NCBI GenBank assembly: GCA_020631735.1
Contig: CM036159.1
Coordinates: forward strand, 17,895,511 to 17,959,510
DNA length: 64,000 nucleotides
Reading direction: 5' to 3'
From: Saccharum officinarum
Lineage: Eukaryota; Streptophyta; Magnoliopsida; Poales; Poaceae
Every line of letters starts with the position of its first letter. Within the stretch, counting starts at the first letter, position 1. A program made the position numbers and the translations under genes. Shown in pieces: positions 35,101 to 45,823 of the stretch. The notes below the pieces were generated by a model. That model did not search any database, was not told the DNA's origin, and was given only the letters and a program-made list of their open reading frames with translations.

Positions 35101-35196
35101 CGCGATGAGGAGCTTCCCAGCGTGGGAGGCGACGGCCTCGATGTTGCCCGGCACGTCGGCCACCAGCTCGACAGCATCGTACGCGCTGTGCACCAT
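23164..35196 (-). CDS. VPS39: vacuolar sorting protein 39 (HOPS/CORVET subunit), twelve exons, frameshift in exon 4
   Basis: Exons on the minus strand: 35196-34749, 33773-33562, 33135-33004, 32916-32774, 32123-32011, 29915-29495, 28419-28090, 27534-27313, 27143-26901, 26802-26368, 23903-23805 and 23364-23164. All have GT-AG introns and all phases agree except exon 4, which is one base short. The product would be about 999 residues, matching plant VPS39. It begins [11 protein letters not shown] and has an N-terminal CNH domain (exons 1-4), then alpha-solenoid/clathrin-repeat regions (exons 5-10, e.g. [12 protein letters not shown] and [20 protein letters not shown]). A C-terminal Vps39-type zinc motif (CSLCNKR...HFVCF) follows. 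In eukaryotes VPS39 tethers Rab7-positive late endosomes to vacuoles before SNARE fusion. Introns 5, 6 and 10 host transposons. Start 35196 is preferred over 35214 because the family begins MVH. Confidence 0.95.
24290..24405 (+). mobile_element. RTE-clade LINE 3' end remnant (VPS39 intron 10)
   Basis: This contains the conserved 3' tail TACCCCAACTTGCTTGGGAC followed by GGCTTTG and TTG repeats. The same tail is found in reverse at 29984-30045. It is only about 110 bp long, on the strand opposite to VPS39. Confidence 0.75.
24520..24586. repeat. 67-nt hairpin in VPS39 intron 10
   Basis: The arms TTCACTCCATGCCATCC (24520) and GGATGGCACGGAGTGAA (ending 24586) pair with one mismatch around a 33-nt loop. 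It may be a remnant of a tiny inverted-repeat element. Confidence 0.6.
24683..25028 (+). repeat. TRIM 5' LTR
   Basis: 346 bp, starting TGTTCACGCAAACAG and ending TTCGTGGCA. Relative to the right copy it carries an extra ~40-bp segment (CTACCCGCTGATTG... near 24723). Confidence 0.75.
25031..25040 (+). other. TRIM primer-binding site
   Basis: TGGTATCAGA, complementary to the 3' end of initiator methionine tRNA, two bases from the LTR end. Confidence 0.8.
25982..26290 (+). repeat. TRIM 3' LTR
   Basis: Starts TGTGACGCGAACAG and ends near AAGGTTCGTG. The TATA motif CTATAAAAGG is near 26132. Confidence 0.75.
29099..29390 (-). mobile_element. tRNA-headed SINE with T-rich tail (VPS39 intron 6)
   Basis: On the minus strand the head contains an RNA polymerase III A box (TAGCTGAGTTGG, complement of 29366-29377). 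A B box follows (GGGTTCGTTCGACTCC, complement of 29320-29335). The 3' end is a run of T after GCGGTTCACG, visible as A residues at 29101-29109. T-tailed tRNA-derived SINEs are known in grasses. Related TATATATTA flanks on both sides are the probable target duplication. It has the same transcriptional orientation as VPS39. Confidence 0.85.
29984..31091 (-). mobile_element. RTE-clade LINE, 5'-truncated, in VPS39 intron 5
   Basis: A perfect 16-bp target duplication, CATAGAATCAAATGCA, lies at 29968-29983 and 31092-31107. The 3' end carries the RTE hallmark (TTG)n tail, seen as CAACAACAAC at 29984. Only the C-terminal half of the polyprotein was copied in, as expected from 5' truncation. The coding part is still fully open and the duplication unaltered, so insertion is recent. 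Confidence 0.95.
30111..31094 (-). CDS. RTE LINE reverse transcriptase, C-terminal 327 residues
   Basis: Uninterrupted frame with the reverse-transcriptase blocks [20 protein letters not shown] (about 45-65) and the catalytic FADD motif ([12 protein letters not shown], about 87-98). A thumb/C-terminal region with [11 protein letters not shown] (about 275-285) follows. The endonuclease half is absent. The ATG is supplied by the target-site duplication, so this is a truncation product without a promoter of its own, not a working gene. It lies in VPS39 intron 5, on the same strand as the host gene. Confidence 0.9.
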   Translation of the reverse strand: MEKHKVPTKYVTLIKDMYRDVVTFVRTCDGDTSDFPIKIGLHQGSALSPYLFALVMDEVTRDIQGDIPWCMLFADDVVLVDDSRAGVNRKLELWRHTLESKGFRLSRTKTEYMRCDFSATRHEEGDVSLDGQVVAKKDTFRYLGSMLQKDGDIDEDVRHRISAGWLKWRQASGVLCDKRVPQKLKGKFYRTAFRPAMLYGAECWPTKRRHVHQLSVAEMRMLRWCCEHTRRDRVRNDDIRDRVGVAPIEEKLIQHRLRWFGHVQRRPPEAPVRSGVLKRADNVKSGRGRPKLTWDESVKRDLKEWNIPKDLAMDRSAWRLAINVPEP

Positions 35197-35671
35197 GGCC
35201 GGCGGCCCGATCAAGGGGCCGGTTCCCCCCCGGCTGTGTTAGACGACCGCCGCCGTCGCCCGGCGAGGGAGGAGGGACGCTTCGAGTCGGAGGTCCAGGC
35301 GACGGCGAGCGCCGCGAAAGCGATGAGATCGGCTAAGACGTTGCGCGGAGGCCGGCGTGCGTATACCCGGACGGCCGGACCCGGTGTCCCGGTTTGGGAA
35401 CTCGGGAAGGAAGAAAATCCTCTCCACCAGGCCCACCTATCAGTCCCTGACTCCCAATGCACCTGCAGTACTGCAGAGACGACTCGTCCGGTCGTCCGGG
35501 AACTGGATGACGAGTATTCTCCTCGTCGCATTCAGAGTTTTTTTTCTAAAATAAAGTTTAACTTTAAGAGACAACTTAGTCACAGTAGACTTCCATTTTC
35601 TCTATTCCTAAAATGTAATTATTATATGCATCAACACCTTTAGAGGCATATATATCAATTTCTCTGGAGGT
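35197..35671 (-). promoter_or_regulatory. VPS39: VPS39 upstream region
   Basis: The 5' leader and promoter region of the minus-strand VPS39 gene. It is GC-rich to about 35480, then AT-rich. A short in-frame ATG lies 18 bases upstream of the chosen start. No TATA box is certain. Confidence 0.4.
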
Positions 35672-36109
35672 AATGCTACGCGTCTTACGTCCGACGTGAC
35701 CGCAAATCGTCGGACACTCCCGCAGACCCATCGTCTCGTTACTTGCGCTTTTACCCCGTCGCTCGCTCTGCCCGTGAGTTTATATAAAAAAACTCATCCT
35801 TATCCCTTCCACTTCCTCCTCCCCGCCGCAGCACCTTGCGAACGCGGACGTGCACTCCCCTCACGCTGTTGCGCGCCCCATCCGCCACGGCTCGCTTGCC
35901 CCTGTCGCGCGCGCTGGTGCTGGTGGTGCTTGCTCCACCTGTCGCACACTCCGCCCGCCCGGCCGAGCCAAGCCCGGTGTTGGTAGCGCTAGTGGCAGCG
36001 AAGCTCACACGTGCCGCTGGTGCTGGATGCTAGTGGTGCTCGCGCGCCGCCGCTCGCCACCAATTACCACCCGATGGCCCGAATTGATCGACACAAGTGT
36101 TCCCTCTCC

Positions 36110-36470
36110 CCTATGTTGCAAATATATGTTTTAAGTGTTTTAAATGTATGTTGCAGTTATTTTATATGAATATTGCAAAAGTAGATCGGAGATGTTGTAC
36201 ATGTTGCAAGTGTTTAAGGGGCATATTGCAAGAGTTTGTTCAAAATATTTCATCTGTTCTAGACGTATGTTGCAAGAGTTTTGATCTGGATATTGCATAT
36301 GTTTCACACGTATATTGCAACAGTACGTTCTAAATATTCCATCTATTCCAGACGTATGTTGCAAGTATTCTATCTGGCTGTTGCATATGTTTTCACACAT
36401 ATGTTGCAAATGTATGTTCTAGCTGTTTCAGACGTATGTTGCATTCAAGTGTTTTATATTGCACGTGTTT
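36110..36470. repeat. degenerate GTTGCA-rich repeat, second copy
   Basis: Same word content (ACGTATGTTGCA, CATATGTTTCACAC) as 20036-20330, with about ten irregular repeats. Confidence 0.75.
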
Positions 36471-36752
36471 CATACTGTTCGGAGAGTCAAGGGACGTAGG
36501 GGAGTGATGGTGGCATGGCATGGGCGCTAGGGAATAGCGCTTGACGAGCTGGTGGCCAGCGGACGTGGCGTGCTAAGGGCCGGCGGTTGAGGGGGCACGA
36601 CGGGGCGGGGTGCGCCTACTGGGTGGGGCCAACGGATGGGGGCGGGAGTGCGCGGATGGGGGCAGATCGAATTGAGGTGGACGGGACGTGACGATGGAGT
36701 GTGAATTAGCAGACACGGTGCAGGTGTGCAAGCGCGTGCAGAAAACAGCCGT

Positions 36753-38168
36753 TGTTGACGGTCATTAACATCAATCACAAACCTCAATATAACCTGCATA
36801 TATACTTAATTCCATCATCAAACATAGGTCTAAGGGTTTAAACTAATAAATTTCACGAGTTTTGATGAATCTGTGTTTTCAGCAGGGTTTATCCAGAAAA
36901 CAGTCAAGGTGGACCTATTCGTCAAAGTAAATCGCGCTTAACCGCGGCGTAAACAACTCTAGAAGGTTCTAGAGGACACCACACCAAAGAAGACCGCGAG
37001 GGGCTGCCAAGTGGGGCCGGCCGGCCCCACCTGCAGACCGGTCAGTCCGTGGAACCCACGGTTCAGTGTCTCCTTCGAATGACGGTTCTCCACCGCCTTA
37101 AAGATCGCATCTACGTAGTTTATTCAAGTCGGTCTGATCCGAGGGTCTATAATTGATGCTATCTCCTGTATATACGGCTATGTACCCCCTCCCTGAGGAC
37201 ATCCTGCAACCCTAATTCATACCTCTCATTCGAATCAACACACACCAAAAAAATTAGGTCTAGAACTCTCCAATATAGTAAATTAGTAGCTCAGGAGTGA
37301 GGGTCGAGTTGAGCTTGTGTTCAAGTTTCGGATCTAATCTTCGAGGCTTGGTAAAGCCTTGTATCTTTACTTCTACATCTTGGAAGACTTATTATCAATT
37401 TATCATATTCCTATCTACATGGCTATACTTACTTTGAATATATATCTTGCTTAGTTGAGGTTATCTTTATTTTTGTGTGCGGGTTCATAGAGCGCTTAAC
37501 CTGCTAGTTTATCGATTGAGCTAAGTAGCCGAGCCTCGTGTAGACATGGTGCTTATACGATGCTCTACGTGTGAGTACACCATGTTCTCTGGTTATGTGG
37601 TAGCAGCGGGAGGTGACAGCCCCATCTATCCTTTGTAGTCCACACCGAATTGAGCAAGTTCTTAAATTGTAGGACCGTAGTCGCGTCAGTAGAGTTATCC
37701 TTTGCGGTGCACCGAATTGAACAGGTTCTTAAATTATAGGACCGTAGTCGCGTCAGTAGAGTTATCCTTTGCGGTGCTCTACCGTCTAAGCAGCGTTCCG
37801 AAGTGCACAAGAGTAGAGTGAGTATTAACTATAGTCGGGTATATATATACTTTGATCTGTAATAAGAATATCATAGGAATCTACCTCACCCTTTGTTCTC
37901 CTGAGTTAACTAGTTTACATTATGTTAATGATCTATCCCCTGAGTGTCATTATGTTTAATTCCTATCATTACCTTTACCCCTTACTTTAGCTATGATGGT
38001 ATGTTGACTGATAGATACTCCTTTGATATTCAATAATCTTTACTCTATTGTTTTCCTGTGGTAAAATATAAATAACGATACTTGGAATACTCCCGGTAAA
38101 ATGCTACAATGGTATTCTGTACGCTTGCGGAATCCTTTATATTCTATTTACGTTAATAAATACCAACA
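36753..38168 (+). mobile_element. solo LTR with perfect 5-bp duplication
   Basis: The sequence starts TGTTGACGG and ends ACCAACA, so it has TGTTG...CAACA ends. It is bordered by GCCGT at 36748-36752 and 38169-38173. Unpaired LTR structure with an intact duplication shows that an LTR retrotransposon was lost by LTR-LTR recombination. A promoter-like TGTATATACGG near 37167 suggests plus orientation. The parent family is not identified. Confidence 0.9.
37644..37777 (+). repeat. two tandem 67-bp units inside the solo LTR
   Basis: Units 37644-37710 and 37711-37777 both start ACCGAATTGA and end TTTGCGGTGC, with only a few differences. Confidence 0.92.
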
Positions 38169-38224
38169 GCCGTCCAATGAAAATCCTATCCCGTCCGACG
38201 TCCGGACGCCAGCACGTCCCCTCT

Positions 38225-38534
38225 TTTTTTTAGAATTACACAGTACAACGCAGACACTCACAACGCACGTACACTCATTCCTATGAACATGCGTACGCAA
38301 ACCCTACCCCTATGAGCGTCTCTGAAGGACTGAGCCGGCAGACCGCGAGATTCACGAAGTCACCACAGGTGCCTCGCTGTCGACGTGGTCGTCGCCTACC
38401 ACTGAAAGCATAGCACCGTTAAATCCTGGATTAAATCTAGAAAAATGTGAGTACCCGTGTCAAGTCGAGAACTTAAACCCAGGTGGACAGGTTCCACCAC
38501 AAGAAACCCAACCAGCTGATGTATGATCAGTTCG
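38225..38534 (-). mobile_element. SINE with A tail and 15-bp target duplication
   Basis: A duplication CAGCACGTCCCCTCT (38210-38224 and 38535-38549) flanks the element. On the minus strand it begins with a tRNA-like head (A-box-like CATCAGCTGGTTGGG; B-box-like GGGTTTAAGTTCTCGAC at about 38464-38480) and ends in an A run (T run 38224-38231 on the plus strand). Confidence 0.88.
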
Positions 38535-38549
38535 CAGCACGTCCCCTCT

Positions 38550-39174
38550 CCATTGGCATCAGGCATCTCACTCCAAGAAGTGCATTTATCTTGGAAGGGA
38601 GAGAGTGATTTTTGCTAGTACAGTAAATTTGTTTTCTGGTATGTCTTTTATTATTCCATCTGATTCCATATCAAATCATTTTAGACTTCTTAAATTTTTC
38701 CTGTTACTGTAAGGCATCTCAAACCATACGAGATTCAAAAAATTGCCGTGTTAAATTTCAAACTATCAGTAAAGTGGTAAAGTATTGGCTCACTTAATTT
38801 TGGTTCTATGATACGATGCTACTGTTAAAAATCGTGTGCATGCTAACAAACAGCTGCTCCAAAACTATGGCACGGCATGATGTGGTGACATTTGAAAAGA
38901 AATAAAATAATTAATATAGTGAAATAATGCTCAAGTGGTTTGATTCGTTATAATGGAACCCTATCCACCCAGGTGCTCGAGTTAAGGTTAATTATTCTTT
39001 GCAATTCGCAGGCAAGTTTTTCACGGGTGCTCAAAAGAGTAGGTGTACGGAGTACATACATTTGTGTTTTGAGAAAAAAAAATAGCGCAGCAGAAGTGTT
39101 TAGAAATAAACTAGTAGCGTTCTCAAAACAAGCTTGAAGCAAGTAGGTGCACGGAGCAACAAATATAATGGAAC
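38550..39174. other. intergenic, nothing recognised
   Basis: AT-rich sequence with no conserved frame or clear repeat boundary. TACGGAG/GTGCACGGAG words near 39050 and 39148 hint at an eroded direct repeat (AGTAGGTG...CGGAG). Confidence 0.4.
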
Positions 39175-39176
39175 TA

Positions 39177-39320
39177 CTTGCTCCGTTCTAAATTATAAAT
39201 CGTTTTAAATTTTTTAGTATATTTATTTTGTTATGTATCTAAATATAATATATGTCTAAATACATAACAAAATAGATGTACCAAATTATCAAAACGACTT
39301 ATAACTTAGAACGGACGGAG
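39177..39320. mobile_element. Stowaway-like MITE, compact hairpin
   Basis: The ends CTTGCTCCGTTCTAA and the complement of the right end CTCCGTCCGTTCTAA are flanked by TA at 39175-39176 and 39321-39322. Almost the whole 144 bp folds back on itself around TAATATATGTC. Confidence 0.92.
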
Positions 39321-39424
39321 TAAAAGATAGCATGGACCGGATGTGCAGTATTGCAGCAATCTGACCAATGCACCCAAACAACAGAAGCAGCCGACCACAA
39401 AAATTATTGTCATAAAACGCTACT

Positions 39425-40513
39425 TGTCGGGTACCTGAATTAGACATATCCAAAACCAACGATTAAAAGGAGCAAATCTCCGAAGAATCCGCGCCCTGAA
39501 ACCCCCTAAAAAATCGTATCAAGGCTCCACCTACACGGGTACACCGAGCTCAGCCCGCATACGTGTGAAGACGCCGGGCATCCTCGACTGCGTTCCGACT
39601 CGCACGAGGCCCGCTCGACGGGAAGCCTCGACCCCGAAAAATCTCCGACTTGCACGACCCGGGGTCGAGCCGGTCGACCCCTCTCACCCACCTACTCACT
39701 GACAAAGCATTCAATGCAACCATTTCTACCAACGTGGCTACAGCGCCACCAGCGTGGGAGCAGCACTCGTGTCTAATCCTACTTTTTACTGCCCATCCCA
39801 GGATGGATGGTAAAAAAGCTACCACTATTCACACCACGTCGAGCACTGTTCTACCATCGACGCACAGGACGACAACCACCGTGCCTGAGTTTTATGGGGC
39901 TCAGTATTATCCGTTCCTCGTCAACCCCCTCAATCACGTCCCGACCAGGCCTCGAGCGCCGCCGGTCAACAAAGGAACAACGTCCGTACGTCAACCACAG
40001 GGGATCGCACGCTCGCCACAAGACCCAGGGACTTTCACCGTCCCATCACCAACGTCACCACGACACCCCAGGGATGGTCGACATTCACAGATGCACGTCA
40101 CCACAGCAACCTCAACAGCGCCCACCGCGCCTTCATCTCCAAGGCACCGCCTTAGGGTTTTTAGGACACCTCGGCCTCCACTTGACTCTATAAAAGAGAA
40201 GGCAGAGGGTTCTCCAAACAAGGGCAACGAGACACATGTTTTCTCCACTTCCGAGATCAACATCTCAAGCAACACTCCATTTTAGTCTTTTTCTTGAGAC
40301 TTGGGACCGTTTCCCTCTCTCACAGCTTGTAACCCCAATACAAGCACTTCGGTGCAAGGAAATACAATACTTCCCCCCACTGGACGTAGGGCCTTCTTTG
40401 CCTGAACCAGGATAAACCCCCGTGTATTCTTTTTGTATCACCATCCGGATTAGGGAGCACGCAGCACAAATTCACTCGTCGGTCTAGAGCCCTCCTGGGT
40501 CCGAACACCGACA
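39425..40513 (+). repeat. gypsy 5' LTR
   Basis: 1089 bp, TGTCGG...CCGACA ends. A TATA box CTCTATAAAAGAG lies near 40186. A reverse copy lies at 16597-17352. Immediately after the end, TTGGCGCGCCAGGTAGGGG (40515-40533) is the primer-binding region. I do not assign the tRNA. Confidence 0.9.
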
Positions 40514-40558
40514 GTTGGCGCGCCAGGTAGGGGTCCGCTGCGTGCCAACATCGCTTTC

Positions 40559-42419
40559 ATGCCATTCTTCCGGATGACTGACCCCGAACGTCCACTTCCG
40601 TTGGCCACGGTAATCTGGTTTGGGAGTTTGGAGTTCATTTCCCTTGGCTATGGCTACGACATGGTCCTCCTCCCGTCCAGACACCCAACCGACCATGACC
40701 ATGAGCTCTCCCAGCCTAGGGGAGCGCTACGCCGGTACCATCGTTCTCGTCGGGCTCGTGCAGCCAGGCGACGGTGTGCCCAGCGTAGCCACCACCATCG
40801 CCTCATGGAGAGTGATGGTGTGCCCCGTTCTGGCGCTCCTCAGCTAGCCACCGACGTAGAATCTCTCAATGAGGATCTACGTAGGATGAGTTTGGCTGTG
40901 GGTAGGATGCCGGCGGGGCATCCCATCATCCCACCGTCCGGCATGGCGCCTCCAGCCGGATCAGGATTGGTTTCCCCAGTGGCGAGGACAATGCCGCCGT
41001 GGAAATTCCTGTATGGGCTGAACACGGTTGCCCAGGGGTTTGCTTCCTCCATAAGCACCAACATGGGCATTTATGAGGAGCTCCCTAGGCACCATCTACG
41101 TTTCGCCCTCGACCTTGTGACATCCACGCCAGTTTCTGAGTACCTAGACTCTACGGAGACCCCTGGTACGGAGCTCCGTGTGATCATCTCCCACCGCTAC
41201 GACTCCATGAATCGACGACCCCACATGCATTCGTCTTACTACTACTTCGACGCCCCTGACTCCGACTCTGCCGATGACAGCTATGATCTGACTCGCGAGT
41301 GCTTCCATATTGATGGGGCTATCGCGTCGAATTCAGAAGCAGAGGCGGCTGCTGGAAGGGGGAACGCCACACCATCTCACGCTGCACTCCCTGGTGCGCG
41401 GGACGAAGCCCAACTCCTTGAAGCAGACTAGGGAGCGCAACTCGTGTAGATTCAAGAACTGCAGGTCAAGCTCGACGAGGAATGAGAATGCCTGCGCCTA
41501 CTTCAGCAGACCCTCGAGCGAGAGCGCGCAGCGTGCGCACGTGGTGGGGGAGCTTGAGAGAGAGCTCACGACGTCAATCGTCGCATCATCGAGGACCGGG
41601 TGGGCGAACCCCCAGTCTTCAACCGAGCCAGCCAGAACATTGTCGCCGCCGCCATGCTTCTCCGCAATATGTCTGAGTCATCTACACCCGAGGCCTGCCA
41701 AGCTCGCGATAAGATTTGAGGTCTCCTCGAGACTACGACCATGTAGCAAGCCAAGAGTTCCGCCTTGAGGCGCCATGGGCTTGCCTCGGAGCAGCCTGCG
41801 GAGCCCTCCCGACTAGAGAAAGAGGCCTCGGTTCATCCCGAGCTCACATCGCAAGGGAATAAGGCAGCCTCTATCCGTGAGCGCGTCGTTAACAACTGCG
41901 AGCCCCGAGACGCCCATGACGACATCAACGAGCGCCGCAAGCGCAGAAGCAGTGATAGCATATCTCGAGGCTACCATGAGCACAGGGGTGGGTGTTACGA
42001 TAGCACGGAGGATCGCAGTCCATCCCCTAAGCCACCGGGCCCTCGAATCTTCAGCAAGACCATTCGTAGGACCTAGCTTCCGATCCGGTTTTGTCCCCCG
42101 ATGACTCTCACCAAGTATAACGGCGAGACCAAATCCGAACTTTGGCTCGCTGATTTCCGCTTGGCTTGTCAGTTGGGCGGGGCCAACGACGACTGAGTCA
42201 TCATCCAATAGCTTTTCCTGTTCCTATCAAACACCACTCGAGCATGGCTCGAGGACCTCCCACCTCAACAGATCCACAACTGGAATGACTTGGAAAGGGT
42301 GTTTAAAGGGAACTTCAAAGGGACCTACGTGCGTCCGGGTAACTCTTGGGACCTCAGGAGCTATAAATAGAAGTCGAGCGAGTCCCTCCGTGACTATATC
42401 CGGCGTTTCTCTAAACAAT
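40559..42419 (+). pseudogene. gypsy gag, first part
   Basis: The longest open part is 290 codons (40559-41431), followed by frameshifts and TAG stops. The typical gag core appears near 42240-42415 (NFKGTYVRPGNSWDLRSY, then stop, then SLRDYIRRFSK). The frame is cut by the copia insertion at 42420 and continues at 55411 with CTELPNITDSDVIMAF. Confidence 0.8.
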
Positions 42420-44760
42420 TGTAAGGTCCTAGATGGCTAGAGGGGGGTGAATAGCCTATAAAAAATTCTACAAGCACCACTAAGCAAACTTGTTAGAATA
42501 ACAAACGGCGTAAAGCGAGTTTTGCTTAGCCAAAGGTTGTGATGCAAGCCTCCTATCCACAAGTCTAGTAGATTATGATCTCTAGTTCACACAAGTGCTA
42601 AGTCACTAACTTACACTAGTGAGCAAGCTAACAATTACTAGAAAAGGCTACCACTAGAGCTACACAAGATAATCTAGTAAAAGTAAATGCGAGAGAGAGG
42701 ATTGTGAATCTTATACCGACGGTGGAGTGAAGATGTTGCCAATCACCAAGATGATATACAATCAATTAATATTGACAACAACACAATATGTAGACCAATC
42801 ACCAGGAGACAAGAGACACAATATTTTTGTTCACCCGGTGTTCACTTATGCACCGACAAGCTACGTCACCGGTTGTGTCGACCAACACTTAGATGGTTCC
42901 TCGGTGTGACCCTCAAGTCACTTGCCCCTCAAGGCACGCCCCGCAAGGCACCGCAAGACACCACTCTCAAGTGAGGTAACTCAATGACACGCGCAATGTA
43001 ATAGAGTTGCTTTTGGCGTCCCGCCGAGGAAAGCACAAGAACCTCTTACAAACATCCGGAGGTGGCCAAGAACAATCACCTTCTCTTGCCAACGCCTCCA
43101 ACAATCTCCAAGCCGGCTAGGAGCGGTACTCTCCAAGAGTAACAAGAAATCCACCGGCTAAACCACCCACAAGTGCCACTAGATGCCCTCAAGCTATGCA
43201 ATGCACTTTGGGATAAATCAATCTCACTTTTGATTTGCAATCAAGCAAGAGAGATGAGTAGGAGGAGTAGCTCTAGCTCAAAGGATGCACAAGAGTGTTA
43301 GAAATGCCAAGAGACCTCCCCAAGGGTTGGCCAACGAGTATTTATAAGCATCCCATCCAAATAGAGCCGTTGCCACTCCACTGACCGTTTTTTCGGGACG
43401 ACCGGACGCGCCGGTCGAAACTGACCAGACGCGCTCAACCGCGTCCGGTCGCCCTGCGACGTCCACGTGTCCCTCAAATTTCAAATGCGACCGTTAGATC
43501 CTCCAACGGTCACTGCACGCCAACGGTCAAACGCTATGACCGGACGCGCTGCTCAACCGACCGGACGTGCCGGTCGCACAGCACCGCGCGCGCGAAGCAA
43601 CGATCGGACGCGCTCCTCGCAACGACCGGACGCGCCGATCCGCACAGCACCCGCGCCCGCGAAACAACGACCGGACGTGCTCCTCGCAACGACCGGACGC
43701 GCCAGTGCCAGCGTCCGGTCGGAGTCCAGTAAGCTCCCTCGACGACCGGACGCGTCCGATCGCGTGTGACCGGACGCGCCCCACGTCCGATCGTCCTTGC
43801 GAACCGCAGTTCCTTCTGGGCACTTGACCGGACGCGCCGGTCCCGCGAGTGACCGGACGCGCCGGTTGCAAACCCTAGCCCGCGCGCCCGATACCGCGCT
43901 GTACTGACCGGACGCGTCCGGTCATACCGAGACCGCGTCCGGTCATACCGAGACCGCGTCCGGTGCAGCGTCCGGTCACCTCAGTGACCCCGTTCGCCTC
44001 CGTTTCTTTTCCGACTTTCGGCGTAGTGGAAAATAGGCATTTTATTTCCCCGAAATCGCCTGAATCCCGCGCTCACACGCTCGGCGGGAGGGAGAGAGGA
44101 ACCCAAACCCCTCTCTACCCGCAAACCACAGCGTGACCAACGCCACCTTTGCAAATGTGCCAACACCATCAAGTGTACATCTCCATGTGCTTGTGTGTTA
44201 GCTTTTTCTCAATCATTTTCAAAGGTTTTCCAATTAGCTCACTAGGCCCTACATGCAATGCACTTCATGAATTCATCTAGTGGCACCCGTGCATCGAATA
44301 ACCGATAAGACTTCCCCTCTTAATAGTTCGGCTATCGATCCTAAACCACTCACACCCTCTATGGTGTCTTGAGTGTAAAACAAAATGGCCCTATGGTTAT
44401 ACCTTTGCCTTGAGCCCATTTTGTTTCTCCAAATGATATGATCCACTTCATATCATCACATGACCGTCTTGATCCATCGACCTTGACTTCACTTGCTCTT
44501 CACCGTTGCATCGGTCCGTCGGCGCTAAGTCTTGCTCAAGCTTCACCATCGCATGGTCCTTCGCTTCAAAGCCTCGACTTGCCCTTCACCTTTACAACCG
44601 GTCCATCGAGCCAAGCCTCATCTTGGTCTTCACCATCTTGGTCATATGAGTCAATGTCATGTCTCATATGCAATGACCACCTTTATCTAAATCATCCACT
44701 TAGATACAAAGGTTAGTCCTAGGTTTCATCAATTAGCCAAAACCAAACTAGGGACTTTCA
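42420..44760 (-). repeat. copia 3' LTR (element orientation)
   Basis: Element-sense ends TGAAAGTCCCTAG...CTAGGACCTTACA. A TATA motif TATAAATACTCG lies at about 43336-43347 on the minus strand. The CpG-rich palindromic array at 43385-43985 is directly upstream of it. Confidence 0.93.
43385..43985 (-). repeat. CCGGACGCG palindromic array in copia LTR
   Basis: Roughly twenty copies of GACCGGACGCG(C/T)CCGGTC-like words, some forming the full palindrome ACCGGACGCGTCCGGT (e.g. 43909). A 21-bp unit (CATACCGAGACCGCGTCCGGT) is duplicated at 43924-43965. Confidence 0.9.
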
Positions 44761-44762
44761 AT

Positions 44763-44774
44763 CTCCCCCTTTTT
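44763..44774 (-). other. copia polypurine tract
   Basis: AAAAAGGGGGAG on the minus strand, two bases from the LTR. It is the expected plus-strand primer. Confidence 0.9.
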
Positions 44775-45373
44775 GGTAATTGATGACAACCCTCACAAAG
44801 ATGATCTTGATAATAAAAGTTTTAAACTTGTCATACTTGTCCAATCATTTTGCTCATAAGTAAAGTTTGGACAATTATCACAAGCTCGGTTTTGGTAGCA
44901 TTAGCTCCCCCTACATATGTGCATAGAGTTTGGATTGAAAGCTTTGCACATATGCATGTATAGAAATGTTGGGAGAGTAATTCTACCAAAATGATGCTAT
45001 GGTGTAAGAAATGGACCTTTGAAGCGTGATATCAATCGGAGTTGCCTTTTACACCATCCTTAGCATCATGAAGTAACTAGACATCCATCAAAACTCAAGA
45101 ACCCCGTGAGATCAACATTATATGTAAAGGTTCTTGGACCACTTGTAAAGCTAACCACTTGTAAAGCTTTAGGCAAGTCTAGATACCACATGTAAACTAT
45201 TCCTATGCATGCTAGTAGATCATTTCATCATCCAATTTCTATACTAGCATTGCACCACACAAGTATGTATATTGAATTTAAATACATGTGCAATGAGCAA
45301 GTCATATGAGAATGCACAAACAAATGCAACAACTTTGTTTATGAGCTTGCTCCCCCTACTTGTGTGCATCAAC

Positions 45374-45464
45374 AAATTTTATTTACCCCTTTATCAAGTT
45401 GAATCATCTTTTTCTTATCATAAATTTTATTTACCCCTTTATCAAGTTGAATCATCTTTTTCTC
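45374..45464. repeat. 48-bp tandem repeat, about two copies
   Basis: AAATTTTATTTACCCC with the following TTTATCAAGTTGAATC occurs twice with a 48-bp period, in the non-coding region between RNase H and the polypurine tract. Confidence 0.9.
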
Positions 45465-45823
45465 TCCCCCTTTGTCAACAACTTACCCAAAAAGGGGATC
45501 AAATTGTGGAGAGAAGGAAAAGTGTTTGATGGAGTAGATGGAAATTAATTCGATACCACATGTAAGGTTAAAAAAAATTTATCAACACTAGGTTTACAAG
45601 CTCACAAACATGTCATATGACACCACTGGATCAAAATAAGCATAGAAGCAATAGTGGTAACATATATCCATCAAATTCATTTGATTTATCATGAATGCTT
45701 ATGCGTACCACTTATTATGTCTACATGCTCTATCAAGTCCTTAGCATAGGATGAAAGACATGTCAATCAATTTTACCTTGCAATGTCGAAGGAGAGGCAT
45801 GTCAATAAGTGGGTGGGGTGCAT

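Larger units (their letters stand above)
35672..38210. mobile_element. GC-rich repeat of the 17532-20688 family, interrupted by a solo LTR
   Basis: The left end (ATGCTACGCGTCTTACGTCCGA) and complement of the right end (GTGCTGGCGTCCGGACGTCGG) are similar to the ends of the Mutator-like element at 17532-20688. The arrangement is the same: GC-rich arm 35780-36090, GTTGCA-rich core 36110-36470, GC-rich arm 36480-36750. A solo LTR (36753-38168) is inserted near the right end. No clear 9-bp duplication remains, so outer limits are approximate. Confidence 0.6.

Noticed and set aside
35800..36090. GC-rich frames near 35850 as an exon or gene
   Set aside because: They belong to the GC-rich arm of a repeat also found at 17532-20688, with no splice or domain support.
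39807..40285. Open frames within the gypsy LTR
   Set aside because: Similar reading occurs in the LTR copy at 16597-17352. LTRs are non-coding and the frames cross the TATA box.
43385..43985. Regular GACCGGACGCG repeats resembling a CRISPR array or satellite
   Set aside because: Spacing is irregular, there are no unique spacers of constant length, no cas genes and a eukaryotic context. The repeats occur only inside LTRs.
44775..45823. Env-like third gene of the SIRE element
   Set aside because: Only short frames, a 48-bp tandem repeat and no membrane or coiled-coil segment are seen.
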